A stretch of 64,000 nt of DNA from Bradyrhizobium iriomotense (GCF_030160715.1 NZ_BSOW01000023.1:62001-126000), one strand, 5' to 3'; shown: positions 18,239 through 27,925, counted from the first letter of the stretch. Notes: a model not told the origin generated them from the letters alone. Program-made: numbers and translations.

Positions 18239-19555
18239 ATGCGAATTGCCATGATCGGCACGGGCTATGTGGGGCTGGTTTCCGGTGCGTGCTTTGCGGA
18301 TTTCGGCCATGACGTCACCTGCGTCGACAAGGACGAGCGCAAGATCGCAGCGCTTCACCGCGGTGAGATCCCGATCTACGAGCCGGGCCTGGATTCGCTG
18401 GTCGAGACCAATGTGAAGGCCAAGCGTCTGAGCTTCACGACCGACCTTTCGGGGCCGGTGGCGGAGGCCGACGCCGTGTTCATCGCGGTCGGCACGCCGT
18501 CGCGGCGCGGCGATGGTCACGCCGATCTGTCTTACGTCTATGCCGCCGCGCGCGAGATCGCAGCTTCGCTCTCCGGCTTCACGGTCGTGGTCACCAAGTC
18601 GACCGTTCCGGTCGGTACCGGCGACGAGGTCGAACGCATCATCCGCGAGACCAATCCCAAGTCCGATGTGGTCGTGGCCTCCAACCCGGAATTCCTGCGC
18701 GAGGGCGCGGCGATCCGCGATTTCAAGTTTCCGGATCGCATCGTGGTCGGCACCAATGACGAGCGCGGCCGCAAGGTGATGGGCGACATCTATCGTCCGC
18801 TGTCGCTGAACCAGGCGCCGCTGATGTTCACCGCGCGCCGCACTGCGGAGATGATCAAATACGCCGCCAACGCGTTTCTGGCGACCAAGATCACCTTCAT
18901 CAACGAGATCGCCGATCTCTCTGAAAAGGTCGGCGCCAACGTCCAGGAGGTCGCGCGCGGCATTGGTCTGGACAACCGCATCGGCACCAAATTCCTGCAT
19001 GCCGGCCCGGGCTTCGGCGGCTCCTGCTTCCCGAAGGACACCAAGGCCCTGATCAAGATCGCGCAGGACTATGACGTGAGCCTGCGCATCGTCGAGGCGG
19101 TGCTTGCCGTCAACGAGAACCGCAAGCGCGCGATGGCGCGCAAGGTCAGCCACGCGCTTGGCGGCGCGCTGCGCGGCAAGACCATCGGCGTGCTCGGTCT
19201 CACCTTCAAGCCCGACACCGACGACATGCGCGATGCGCCTTCGATCCCGCTGGTGACGGGACTGCTCGACATGGGCGCGAAAGTTCGTGCCTATGACCCG
19301 GTTGGCATGGATCAGGCAAAGCTTGAATTGCCGGCCATCGAATATTGCGAGGATGCCTATGCCTGCGCCAAGGGCGCGGATGCGCTGGTCATCGTCACCG
19401 AATGGGTGCAGTTCCGTGCCCTCGACCTCGACCGGCTGAAGGAGACCATGGTGCAGCCCATCGTGGTCGATTTGCGCAATATCTACCGTCCCGAAGACAT
19501 GGAAGCCGCCGGCTTCGTCTATGAGAGCGTGGGACGGCCTGCCGGGCAGGTTTGA
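18239..19555 (+). CDS. UDP-glucose 6-dehydrogenase
   Basis: 438 residues from ATG 18239 with AGGCAGG upstream. It oxidises UDP-glucose to UDP-glucuronate with two NAD+, feeding acidic polysaccharide or lipid synthesis. The Rossmann motif MIGTGYVGLVSGACFADFGH opens the protein. The catalytic Cys is in GPGFGGSCFPKDTKAL, and GLTFKPDTDDMRDAPS marks the C-terminal UDP-binding domain. Homologues are called ugd, rkpK or tuaD; the sequence does not decide between names. Confidence 0.95.
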   Translation: MRIAMIGTGYVGLVSGACFADFGHDVTCVDKDERKIAALHRGEIPIYEPGLDSLVETNVKAKRLSFTTDLSGPVAEADAVFIAVGTPSRRGDGHADLSYVYAAAREIAASLSGFTVVVTKSTVPVGTGDEVERIIRETNPKSDVVVASNPEFLREGAAIRDFKFPDRIVVGTNDERGRKVMGDIYRPLSLNQAPLMFTARRTAEMIKYAANAFLATKITFINEIADLSEKVGANVQEVARGIGLDNRIGTKFLHAGPGFGGSCFPKDTKALIKIAQDYDVSLRIVEAVLAVNENRKRAMARKVSHALGGALRGKTIGVLGLTFKPDTDDMRDAPSIPLVTGLLDMGAKVRAYDPVGMDQAKLELPAIEYCEDAYACAKGADALVIVTEWVQFRALDLDRLKETMVQPIVVDLRNIYRPEDMEAAGFVYESVGRPAGQV

Positions 19556-19570
19556 TCGCCGCATCTTGTT

Positions 19571-19666
19571 GTCATACCCCGCGAAGGCGGGGTATCCAGT
19601 GCGCCCGACCTTCGTCGATGACGAGGGTCCGAGTTTGCTGGATCACCCGTATGTGCGGGTGACGAC
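19571..19666. repeat. GTCATACCCCGCGAAGGCGG hairpin element
   Basis: The left arm GTCATACCCCGCGAAGGCGG continues GGTATCCAGT. The right side is GCTGGATCACCCG...GGGTGACGAC. The left arm matches that of the element at 46013. It ends 13 bases before the hrpB start codon, so the hrpB ribosome site lies at its edge. Confidence 0.65.
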
Positions 19667-19678
19667 GGATGCGAGATT

Positions 19679-22156
19679 TTGCCCCGCAGCTTCGACACGC
19701 CCCTTCCGATCGATGCGGTGCTCGACGAGTTGTCGGGCACGCTGGAAGGGCACAACGCCGCCGTGCTGGTGGCGCCGCCCGGCGCCGGCAAGACCACGCG
19801 CGTGCCGCTGGCGCTGCTGGATGCGCGCTGGGCTGGAGGTAAGAAGATCATCGTGCTGGAGCCGCGGCGCATCGCGGCGCGCGCAAGCGCCGACCGCATG
19901 GCGAAGTCGCTCGGCGAGCGTGCCGGCGAGACCGTCGGCTATCGCGTCCGCTTCGGCTCGAAAATCTCGCGCGCCACCCGCATCGAGGTGGTGACGGAAG
20001 GCATCTTCACCCGCCAGATCCTCGACGATCCCGAACTGACGGGCGTCGCCGCCGTTCTGTTCGACGAATTCCACGAGCGTTCGCTCGATGCCGACCTCGG
20101 CCTCGCGCTGGCGCGCGATGCGCAACTCGGCCTGCGCGAGGATTTGCGCATCCTCGTGATGTCGGCGACGCTGGATGGCGCCCGGGTGGCGAGGCTGCTC
20201 GGGGAAGCGCCCGTCGTCGAGAGCGAGGGCCGCGCCTTTCCGGTCGAGACGCGCTATCTCGGCCGCAAGGCAGACGCGCCGCTGGAGCGGCAGATGGCGG
20301 ATGCGATCGCCTCCGCGCTGCGCGCCGATGCCGGCTCGGTGCTGGCGTTCCTGCCCGGCGCGGCCGAGATCCGGCGCACGCAGACCTTTCTCGCCGAGCG
20401 CGTCCATGATGCTGCAATCGAGATCGTGCCGCTGTTCGGCGCGCTGGATGCCGCCGTGCAGGACCGCGCCATCGCGCCTGCGCCCAAGGGAACGCGCAAG
20501 GTGGTGCTGGCGACCTCGATCGCGGAGACCTCGCTCACCATCGAGGGTGTGCGCATTGTCGTCGATTCCGGCCTCGCCCGCGTGCCGCGCTATGAGCCCG
20601 ATATCGCCTTGACGCGATTAGAGACCGTGCGCGCCTCGCGCGCCGCGGTCGATCAGCGCCGCGGCCGCGCCGGCCGCACCGAGCCCGGCGTGTGCTACCG
20701 GCTCTGGGACGAGCCGCAGACTGCCTCGCTCGCGCCCTACACCCAGCCTGAAATTCTGAGCGCGGACCTGTCCTCGCTCGTGCTCGATCTGGCGCAATGG
20801 GGCGTGAGCGATGCCTCGGCGCTCTCGTTCCTCGATCCGCCGCCTCAGCCCGCTTGGAAAGAGGCAAAGAGCCTGCTTGCCGAGCTCAACGCGCTCGATG
20901 CCGATGGTCGCATCACGGCGGAAGGCAAGAGCCTGCGCGCGCTGGCACTGCCGCCGCGGCTCGCGCGCATGATCGTGGATTCGCATCGCGCCGGCAACGG
21001 CGAGGCCGCCGCCGAAATCGCCGCCATCCTCACCGAGCGCGGGCTCGGCGGCGACAGCGTCGATCTCGACCACCGTCTCGATCAATTCCGCCGCGACCGC
21101 TCGCCCCGCGCCACCAGCGCCCGCGATCTTGCGCGGCGCTGGGCCGCGCAAGTTGCGTCGTCGGAGAAGGGGACGCCGGGGCAGGGCGACTTGCGCACGG
21201 GCATCATGCTCGCCTACGCCTTCCCCGACCGCGTCGCGCGCAACCGCGGCAACGGCAGCTTCGTGCTCGCCAACGGCCGCGGAGCCGCCGTCGAGCAGAC
21301 GTCTTCGCTTGCGCGCGCGCCCTATATCGCGGTGGCCGAGATGACGGGCACGGCGGCGAGCGGACGCATCCTGCTTGCTGCGCCGATCAGCGAGGGCGAC
21401 ATCGAAGGCCATTTCGCCGAGCACATCGAAACCTCGGACGAGGTTTTCTTTGATCGCGGCGCGATGGCGCTGCGCGCACGCCGCAAGCGCGCGCTGCACG
21501 CGATCACATTGTCCGAATCCCCGCTCACGCTCACGCCGTCCGAGACGACAGCCCGCATCCTCGCCGACGGCCTGATCGCCGCCGGCCTCGACCGGCTGCC
21601 CTGGTCGAAAGCCGCCATCCAATGGCGCGACCGCGTGATGTTCCTGCGCAAGGCCGAAGGCGAGACCTGGCCCGATCTGTCCGACAATGCCCTGATCGCG
21701 CGGCGCGATGACTGGCTGCTGCCTGCGCTCTACGACAAGACCGTGCTGAAGGACGTCTCCGCCGGCGACCTCTCCGAGGCACTGATGGCGTTGTTGCCGT
21801 GGGAGCTGCGCGCGCGGCTCGAACGCGAGGCGCCCACCCATTTCGAGGCGCCGACCGGGACGATGCTCGCGATCGACTATGAGGCCGAGCAGGGGCCGAC
21901 CATCGCCGTGCGGCTCCAGGAGTTGTTCGGCCTCAACACCCATCCATCGATCGCCGGCGGCAAGGTGCCGCTCGTTCTGGAACTGCTGTCGCCGGCACAG
22001 CGCCCGGTGCAGGTGACGCGCGACCTGCCCGGCTTCTGGCGCGGCAGCTACGCGGCGGTACGCTCCGACCTGCGCGGGCGCTATCCGCGCCATCCCTGGC
22101 CGGACGACCCAGCGAACGCGCTGCCCACCCGCCGCGCCAAGCCGCGCGGGACGTAA
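19679..22156 (+). CDS. hrpB: ATP-dependent helicase HrpB
   Basis: 825 residues, full length. It starts at TTG 19679, giving the family N-terminus PRSFDTPLPIDAVLDEL; no better start lies downstream. The DEAH-box core has Walker A PPGAGKTT, the box FDEFHERS and SATLD, then the helicase C motif DQRRGRAGRTEPG. The HrpB-specific C-terminal domain ends FWRGSYAAVRSDLRGRYPRH. A predicted RNA helicase whose role in bacteria is poorly defined. It is unrelated to type III secretion HrpB. Confidence 0.93.
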   Translation: MPRSFDTPLPIDAVLDELSGTLEGHNAAVLVAPPGAGKTTRVPLALLDARWAGGKKIIVLEPRRIAARASADRMAKSLGERAGETVGYRVRFGSKISRATRIEVVTEGIFTRQILDDPELTGVAAVLFDEFHERSLDADLGLALARDAQLGLREDLRILVMSATLDGARVARLLGEAPVVESEGRAFPVETRYLGRKADAPLERQMADAIASALRADAGSVLAFLPGAAEIRRTQTFLAERVHDAAIEIVPLFGALDAAVQDRAIAPAPKGTRKVVLATSIAETSLTIEGVRIVVDSGLARVPRYEPDIALTRLETVRASRAAVDQRRGRAGRTEPGVCYRLWDEPQTASLAPYTQPEILSADLSSLVLDLAQWGVSDASALSFLDPPPQPAWKEAKSLLAELNALDADGRITAEGKSLRALALPPRLARMIVDSHRAGNGEAAAEIAAILTERGLGGDSVDLDHRLDQFRRDRSPRATSARDLARRWAAQVASSEKGTPGQGDLRTGIMLAYAFPDRVARNRGNGSFVLANGRGAAVEQTSSLARAPYIAVAEMTGTAASGRILLAAPISEGDIEGHFAEHIETSDEVFFDRGAMALRARRKRALHAITLSESPLTLTPSETTARILADGLIAAGLDRLPWSKAAIQWRDRVMFLRKAEGETWPDLSDNALIARRDDWLLPALYDKTVLKDVSAGDLSEALMALLPWELRARLEREAPTHFEAPTGTMLAIDYEAEQGPTIAVRLQELFGLNTHPSIAGGKVPLVLELLSPAQRPVQVTRDLPGFWRGSYAAVRSDLRGRYPRHPWPDDPANALPTRRAKPRGT

Positions 22157-22281
22157 TTCCACAAGCGCGCATTAACCCTTCCGTCACGCTTTTCGCCAAA
22201 ATGGCAGCTTCCCGGCTGCGGCCTCGCTCGCGGCCGGGCGCGTAGCGTGATGAGATCGTGCTTTCGGTTCCGAGTGGTGTC

Positions 22282-22797
22282 ATGCGTAACATTATGATCT
22301 TCGCGGCCATCATGATTGGGCTGGGCACATTCATGGCGCAGATAGCCGACAAGATGAGCTCGGCCTCCGCCACGTCGGCGCCGCGCCAGATGGCCGCCAT
22401 TCCGGCCGCTGCGCCGCAGGCCGGCAATCGCAGCGTCAGCATCCCCCGCGACGCACGCGGTCACTTTCAAACAGAAGGGCGGATCGACGGACAGCGCATC
22501 GGCTTCATGGTCGACACCGGTGCTTCCGTGGTGGCGCTGAACGAGACCTCGGCTGCCCGCTTCGGCCTGCGCCCGTCGCGCGGCGATTACAACGCCAACG
22601 TCGCCACCGCCAACGGCACCATCAAGGCCGCGCGCACCCGCATCGCCATGCTCGACGTCGGCGGCCTCATCGTTCGCGACGTCGATGCCATGGTGCTGCC
22701 GGACGAGGCGCTGTCGGAGAATTTGCTCGGGCTTTCCTTCCTGTCCAAGCTGAGGCGCTTCGAATACGCCAACGGTCAGATGGTGCTGGAACAGTAG
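22282..22797 (+). CDS. Retropepsin-like clan AA aspartic protease, membrane-anchored
   Basis: 171 residues from ATG 22282 (the in-frame GTG at 22258 is an alternative). One N-terminal hydrophobic anchor (RNIMIFAAIMIGLGTFMAQI) precedes an Ala/Pro linker and the protease core. The catalytic motif is FMVDTGASVVALNE (Asp78), and NLLGLSFLSKLRRFE is the second half-motif. This matches the TIGR02281-type periplasmic retropepsin-like family, which acts as a dimer. The target is unknown. Confidence 0.88.
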   Translation: MRNIMIFAAIMIGLGTFMAQIADKMSSASATSAPRQMAAIPAAAPQAGNRSVSIPRDARGHFQTEGRIDGQRIGFMVDTGASVVALNETSAARFGLRPSRGDYNANVATANGTIKAARTRIAMLDVGGLIVRDVDAMVLPDEALSENLLGLSFLSKLRRFEYANGQMVLEQ

Positions 22798-22833
22798 GCG
22801 AACGTGTCGGTCCACCGGGCCGACGACGAAGCC

Positions 22834-23460
22834 CTAGACGCTGCGCGGCGCGACGATGTTCCAATATCGCGGGTTGCTCGGCGATTGAATTCGAAGCCAG
22901 CGATATGGTGCGCGCGGCCACGGTCTGATCTGCGCCGTCAGATTGTCCAGCACCAGATCGCCGTTCTGCGTTCGAACGACCAGAACCAGATGGCGCTTGC
23001 CCCAGACGGTCACGACCTCGCCGAGCAGGAGCGTCCGCTGGGGCCAGCCTCGGCTCAGAAGCCTGTGGCGCTTGCTGACGGCATAGTCGTTGCAGTCGCC
23101 GCGCCTGGGATCAATGAGCCATTCCTCCGGTGCCGGACCCAGCGCATTCGGTTCCGGGATGATGGCTCTGTTCACGGTCTCGTTGACTTCTTTCAGATCA
23201 GCCCATCGGGCCTCGGTCAGGTGGACCGAACCGCCACGAAACGGCAGGCGGGTGCGGCATTCGTCATGGTAGCGCAGGCAGAATAGCGTGTACGCCATGG
23301 GCGGAAGCGTCGGATCGCCAAACCTGAGATGCAGGGGCGCCGACGCGGGGATGGTCGGCATGCCCGACACTCTCTCATCGGCCGATTGAGCGCAGGGCAT
23401 CTGGCAGATGGACAAGATCGTGCCAGTCGTGATTGCAGCCAGGATCGACGCCCTGCGCAT
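22834..23460 (-). CDS. Bacterial transglutaminase-like cysteine peptidase (BTLCP)
   Basis: 208 residues with an N-terminal signal peptide (about 1-26). The catalytic Cys123 lies in RRGDCNDYAVSKRHRL, with His in KRHLVLVVRT and Asp in LVLDNLT, so the papain-like triad is complete. BTLCP members are periplasmic cysteine peptidases; the best-known relative, LapG, cleaves a surface adhesin under c-di-GMP control. No LapD-like partner lies nearby, so that role is not supported here. Confidence 0.88.
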   Translation of the reverse strand: MRRASILAAITTGTILSICQMPCAQSADERVSGMPTIPASAPLHLRFGDPTLPPMAYTLFCLRYHDECRTRLPFRGGSVHLTEARWADLKEVNETVNRAIIPEPNALGPAPEEWLIDPRRGDCNDYAVSKRHRLLSRGWPQRTLLLGEVVTVWGKRHLVLVVRTQNGDLVLDNLTAQIRPWPRAPYRWLRIQSPSNPRYWNIVAPRSV

Positions 23461-23864
23461 GCTTTGTCTCCCACGCGTTACATCGTGGAGGAAGCTCGAG
23501 ACGAGGCTTGAGTTAATGCTCTAATGATCGATCAGGCGTCGTGCGCCAGGGCGATCTTCGAATGTTTGCAGGGCGAGCCCGAGTATTCCTGAACGCATAA
23601 GCGCCGTGAGGCCGATTGGTTTCAACACGATCTCGCGATCAGAGGTTGTAAGGCACAAAGTGCACATCCGCGATGGAGCGGATCGATCGTGGCCGAAATT
23701 TCTGCTGCACTCTTCCGCCTGCTCCGAGCAGCACTGAGCAAGGCTTCTTTGTTACCAAACTGCCGCAATTATCGGCCACAAGCCGCCAATCCCGCCTTCC
23801 GCTCGGCCTGAGCATTCGCTATGCCTGCGGTATATTCCTCCTGCCTGTTAACGAGATTGCCTCG
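23461..23864. other. 404-base gap without a recognised gene
   Basis: This lies between the divergent BTLCP and phosphohexomutase starts. No coding pattern, RNA gene or repeat family was recognised. The frame upstream of 23865 is open to 23673 but its codon pattern does not look coding. Promoters for both genes are expected here, but I could not place them convincingly. Confidence 0.5.
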
Positions 23865-25364
23865 ATGTTTCCCAAGCCGAAATCCGCGCTGCTGCCCAAC
23901 ACCTATGCCTTCGAATCCGAGCCGATGGTGAAGGCCACCGGCTTCCGCGAGTACGACGCGCGCTGGCTGTTCAACAAGGAAATCAACCTGATGGGGGTGC
24001 AGGCGCTCGGCATGGGGCTGGGTGCGCTGATCGCCGAGCTCGGTACCGGCCAGGAGATCGTCACCGGGCACGATTTCCGCGGCTATTCGGCCTCGATCAA
24101 GTATGCGCTGATCTCCGGCCTGATGGCGGCGGGCTGCAAGGTGCATGACATTGGCCTCGCCGTGACGCCGATGGCCTATTTCGCACAGTTCGACCTGGAC
24201 GTTCCCTGCGTCGCCATGGTCACGGCGTCGCACAACGACAATGGCTGGACCGGCGTGAAGATGGGTGCCAACCGCCCGCTGACCTTCGGCCCGGACGAGA
24301 TGACGCGGCTGAAGCAGATCGTGCTCAACGCCGAGTTCAGGAACAAGGCCGGCGGTTCCTACCAGTTCCACGAAAACTATCCGGCGCGCTACATCGCCGA
24401 TCTCACCAACCGGCCGAAGCTGAAGCGCAAGCTCAAGGTCGTCGCGGCCTGCGGCAACGGCACCGCCGGCGCATTCGCACCGCAGGTGCTGGAGGCGATC
24501 GGCTGCGAGGTGATCCCGCTCGACACCGAGCTCGACCACACCTTCCCGAAATACAATCCGAACCCCGAGGACATGGAGATGCTGCACGCGATCCGCGATG
24601 CGGTGCTGCATCACCAGGCCGATGTCGGCCTCGGCTTCGACGGCGACGGCGATCGCTGCGGCGTCGTCGACAACACCGGCGAGGAGATCTTTGCCGACAA
24701 GGTCGGCGTGATGCTGGCGCGCGACATGTCGGCGATCCACAAGGACGCGCAGTTCGTCGTCGACGTAAAGTCGACCGGCCTGTTCATCACCGATCCCGTG
24801 CTCCAGAAGCAGGGCGCAAAAACCGCCTATTGGAAGACCGGCCATTCCTACATGAAGCGCCGCACCAACGAGATGGGCGCGCTTGCCGGCTTCGAGAAGT
24901 CGGGCCATTTCTTCTTCAACAAGCCGTTCGGGCGCGGCTATGACGACGGCCTCGTCTCCGCGATCGCGATCTGCGACATGCTCGACCGCGCGCCCGGCAA
25001 GTCGATGGCCGATCTGAAGGACGCGCTGCCGAAGACCTGGTCGTCGCCGACGATGTCGCCGCATTGCGCCGACGAGGTCAAGTACGGTGTCATCGACGCC
25101 GTCGTGAAGCATTTTGAAGGCTTGCAGGCGAAGGGTGCGAAGATCGGCGGCCAGTCGATCCGCGACCTCGTCACAGTCAACGGCGTGCGCGTCACGGTGG
25201 AGGACGGCAGCTGGGGGCTGGTGCGCGCGTCCTCCAACAAGCCCGAGCTCGTGGTCGTGGTCGAAAGCCCCGTCTCCGAGCAGCGCATGCGCGACATGTT
25301 CGAGATGGTGGACAGCGTGCTGCGCACCCATCCCGAGGTCGGCGAGTACAATCAGAAGATCTGA
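23865..25364 (+). CDS. Phosphomannomutase/phosphoglucomutase
   Basis: 499 residues from ATG 23865 (FPKPKSALLPNTYAFESEP). Alpha-D-phosphohexomutase family: the phospho-serine loop is VTASHNDNGWTGVKMG, the metal loop GFDGDGDRCG, and the sugar-binding loop GFEKSGHFFF. The C-terminal phosphate loop is near VRASSNKPELVVVVE. It interconverts hexose 6- and 1-phosphates, feeding GDP-mannose or UDP-glucose. With the UDP-glucose dehydrogenase nearby it plausibly serves envelope polysaccharide, but it is not in an operon with it. Confidence 0.93.
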   Translation: MFPKPKSALLPNTYAFESEPMVKATGFREYDARWLFNKEINLMGVQALGMGLGALIAELGTGQEIVTGHDFRGYSASIKYALISGLMAAGCKVHDIGLAVTPMAYFAQFDLDVPCVAMVTASHNDNGWTGVKMGANRPLTFGPDEMTRLKQIVLNAEFRNKAGGSYQFHENYPARYIADLTNRPKLKRKLKVVAACGNGTAGAFAPQVLEAIGCEVIPLDTELDHTFPKYNPNPEDMEMLHAIRDAVLHHQADVGLGFDGDGDRCGVVDNTGEEIFADKVGVMLARDMSAIHKDAQFVVDVKSTGLFITDPVLQKQGAKTAYWKTGHSYMKRRTNEMGALAGFEKSGHFFFNKPFGRGYDDGLVSAIAICDMLDRAPGKSMADLKDALPKTWSSPTMSPHCADEVKYGVIDAVVKHFEGLQAKGAKIGGQSIRDLVTVNGVRVTVEDGSWGLVRASSNKPELVVVVESPVSEQRMRDMFEMVDSVLRTHPEVGEYNQKI

Positions 25365-25509
25365 GAGGCCAGGCCGAGCTCGCCTCATGGCGACTGGAAA
25401 TCACCTCGCGTCAGGCGGCTCACGCCGCCTGTAGCGACTCCAGGAATCCGCTGAGCTCGGACTTCAGCCGTTCGGATTGCGACGACAGGATGTTGGCTGC
25501 TTCCAGGAG

Positions 25510-26886
25510 CTACGCGGTCGCCCGATTGGCGTCCCCGGAGGCCCGGTTGACGCCGGAGATGCTGTCGTTGACGTCTCTGGTGCGATCGGCAGCCTGCTGC
25601 ACGTTGCCGGAGATCTCCTGCGTGGCGGCGCCTTGTTGATTGACGGCGGCCGCGATCTCGCCGGAGATCTGGTCGATGTCCGAGATCGTTCCGCCGATGG
25701 CCTCGATCGCCTTGACCGCCTCGCCGGTGGCGGTCTGGATATCCTGAATCTGGGTCGAGATCTCCTCGGTCGCCTTTGCCGTCTGGTTGGCCAGCGCCTT
25801 CACCTCGCTCGCGACGACAGCAAATCCCCTGCCATGCTCGCCAGCGCGCGCGGCCTCGATGGTCGCATTCAGCGCCAGGAGGTTCGTCTGACTCGCGATG
25901 CTCTGGATCAGCGTCACCACCTCGCCGATTTTCTGTGTGCCGGCAGCGAGGCCTTCGACAACCGTATTCGTGCGGCGGGCCTCCTCGGCCGCCTTGGCGG
26001 CGATCTGGGCTGAGCGCGTCACCTGCGCGGCAATGTTGTTGATGGAGGCCGTGAGCTCTTCCGTGGCGGATGCAACGCTCTCCACGTTGGCCGAGGCCTG
26101 GGCGGATGCGCCGGTCGCAGCCGACGTCTGCCGCTCGGTCTCCTTGTTGCAGCCATTCATGGATGCCGAGAGGCCCTGCATCTGGCTTGCCGTCGCAGCA
26201 ACCGCCTCGACGACGCCGCTGATCCTGCTCTGGAATCCCGTGGCGAGCTCGCGCCGCGCGATGTCCCGGTCTCGCTTGGCCTGCTCTGCCTCGTTTCGCT
26301 CGGCATTGGCGCGCGATTCGGCGTCGCTCGAGGCTCTGGCTTCGGCAGTCCTTTGTGCCGCCATCTCGAAAAGCTGCGACAGCGTGGTCGCGAGCCAGAT
26401 CAGGATGCCGGCCTCGATCAGGAGAATGACGGCATGGAGAACGACCCGGCCGAGATCGGCGCCGCCTGGATAGATGGCCGCAGGTAGGACGAAATTCAGC
26501 GTGAGGTGATGCAATGCGACTGCGAGCGTGCCGGCGATGATCGGCCGGTAGTCGCAGTAAGCGACCAGACATGCCAGCGTCGCGAAGAAGTACATGTGCA
26601 TGTCGACCTGCCAGGCGTGACCGGCAAACTGGTAGACCAGCATCGACACGCCGGCCATCAGGGCGACGGCGACGGTCATGCGGGTCGAAGCTTCGTTCCC
26701 CGCAAGACGCCACGACACGGTGGCCGCCAGCGCCATCGCGGCCATGAAGGCGGCCGGTATCAGCCAGCCGGAGCCAAGCGTCAGGCCGATCACGACGGCG
26801 ATCGGGACGTGCAACCAGAGCACGGCGAGCAAGATCTTGCTGGCAGTTTCGCGCAGGATTGCCAGCGCATCACCGTCGAAAGTCAT
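25510..26886 (-). CDS. Methyl-accepting chemotaxis protein, C-terminus cut by an in-frame TAG
   Basis: 458 residues from ATG 26886 (GAGAGG six bases upstream; ATG 26904 is an alternative that overlaps the previous gene). About six hydrophobic segments form an N-terminal membrane sensor without a large periplasmic loop. A coiled coil and the signalling domain follow, with the CheA/CheW hairpin TNLLALNATIEAARAGEHGR. The frame stops at TAG 25510-25512 after SGDANRATA. It then continues open for 29 codons (LLEAANILSSQSERLKSEL... to LQAA) and ends with TGA at 25420-25422, as intact relatives do. A single GAG-to-TAG change would explain it. Signalling may survive. Confidence 0.88.
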   Translation of the reverse strand: MTFDGDALAILRETASKILLAVLWLHVPIAVVIGLTLGSGWLIPAAFMAAMALAATVSWRLAGNEASTRMTVAVALMAGVSMLVYQFAGHAWQVDMHMYFFATLACLVAYCDYRPIIAGTLAVALHHLTLNFVLPAAIYPGGADLGRVVLHAVILLIEAGILIWLATTLSQLFEMAAQRTAEARASSDAESRANAERNEAEQAKRDRDIARRELATGFQSRISGVVEAVAATASQMQGLSASMNGCNKETERQTSAATGASAQASANVESVASATEELTASINNIAAQVTRSAQIAAKAAEEARRTNTVVEGLAAGTQKIGEVVTLIQSIASQTNLLALNATIEAARAGEHGRGFAVVASEVKALANQTAKATEEISTQIQDIQTATGEAVKAIEAIGGTISDIDQISGEIAAAVNQQGAATQEISGNVQQAADRTRDVNDSISGVNRASGDANRATA

Positions 26887-26896
26887 TCCCAACCTC

Positions 26897-27247
26897 TCAA
26901 TCATTGGCCTTGAAGCAAGCCGCAATCGTCTGCGGGTCAACGGCCAGCCAGGCTCCTGCCTCGCGCAGTTTGTGCAAACCGTCATGGCCGTCGGGTCGCA
27001 CCACCAGAAGCGCAGGCATAGCCGTCGTCCGCACGATTGCGGCGTTCGCGGATGCAGCGGCCAGCAACGCTTGTTGGGCGTTCCACCATGGCGGGAATGC
27101 CACGGCTACGACCTCGGCACCCGCCCGCACCTGCGAAGACAATGCTGCGACCGCAATCCAGCTCGCGAGCAGCAATGCTGCCGCGGGCGCCCATGACGGC
27201 GGCCGTATCGTTCGGATGGTGTTCCCCCACTCCATCGCGGGGAACAT
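26897..27247 (-). CDS. Small membrane-anchored protein coupled to the chemoreceptor
   Basis: 116 residues from ATG 27247 (or ATG 27235). One hydrophobic segment (ALLLASWIAVAAL, about 24-36) is followed by a soluble part with FPPWWNAQQALLAAA and PALLVVRPDGHDGLHKLREAG. Its stop at 26897-26899 overlaps the first possible chemoreceptor ATG (26904), so the two are probably translated together. No family is recognised. The pairing suggests an accessory or ligand-side partner of the receptor, which is inference. Confidence 0.65.
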   Translation of the reverse strand: MFPAMEWGNTIRTIRPPSWAPAAALLLASWIAVAALSSQVRAGAEVVAVAFPPWWNAQQALLAAASANAAIVRTTAMPALLVVRPDGHDGLHKLREAGAWLAVDPQTIAACFKAND

Positions 27248-27316
27248 ATCGCGATGGGGCTAACCGGGCGTAAATCTCCGGCCGAGGAAGAGGGACGCTT
27301 GAAGCTGGGGGCGGGC

Positions 27317-27826
27317 CTAAGCCGCCACCACCGCCGGGATCGGCAGAGCGGTGACCGACTTGATCTTCTCCATGGCGAAGCGCGAGGTGACGTTCTTGAG
27401 CGGCACGGCGCTGATCAGCTTCTTGTAGAAGACGTCATAGGCCTGCATGTCCGCGACCACGACGCGCAGCATGTAGTCGACGTCGCCGGCCATGCGGTAG
27501 AACTCCATCACCTCGGGCATGGCGCTGACGGCCTCGGCGAATTTCTTCAGCCAGGCCTCCGAATGGTCGGCGCTCTCCACCGACACGAACACGGAGATGC
27601 CGAGCCCGATCTTGTTCTGGTCGACCAGCGCCACCCGCTTGAGGATCACCCCATCGGCCTCCAGGCGCTGGATGCGCTTCCAGCAGGGCGTGGATGAGAG
27701 CCCGACCCGGTCGCCGATCTCGGCGACGGACAGCGAGGCGTCTTCCTGGAGTACCATCAGGATCTTGCGGTCGATGGCGTCGAGGCGGCGGTTGGTCTCA
27801 GGGAGTTGGACGGCGAGGTCGCTCAT
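27317..27826 (-). CDS. Lrp/AsnC family transcriptional regulator
   Basis: 169 residues. The N-terminal winged HTH is LDAIDRKILMVLQEDASLSV through IGDRVGLSSTPCWKRIQRLE. The C-terminal RAM/AsnC ligand domain includes VMEFYRMAGDVDYMLRVVV. Members bind amino acids and form octamers. The target is unknown; the next gene downstream is the unrelated small membrane protein, and the upstream gene is a PfkB kinase on the same strand with a ~100-base AT-richer gap. Confidence 0.92.
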   Translation of the reverse strand: MSDLAVQLPETNRRLDAIDRKILMVLQEDASLSVAEIGDRVGLSSTPCWKRIQRLEADGVILKRVALVDQNKIGLGISVFVSVESADHSEAWLKKFAEAVSAMPEVMEFYRMAGDVDYMLRVVVADMQAYDVFYKKLISAVPLKNVTSRFAMEKIKSVTALPIPAVVAA

Positions 27827-27925
27827 TTGAGGAACTTTTTTCCATTTCAGGGGTCTAAATCCCTCATATATAGAAAAATCTTCTAGAGCAAGTCCATATT
27901 CCGGGCGGCAGCCTGCCCGCGCCGG

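Noticed and set aside
18215..19564. Long minus-strand frame opposite the UDP-glucose dehydrogenase gene
   Set aside because: Antisense shadow; the plus strand encodes a complete enzyme with its ribosome site. Similar shadows opposite hrpB, yidC, polA and pckA were rejected for the same reason.
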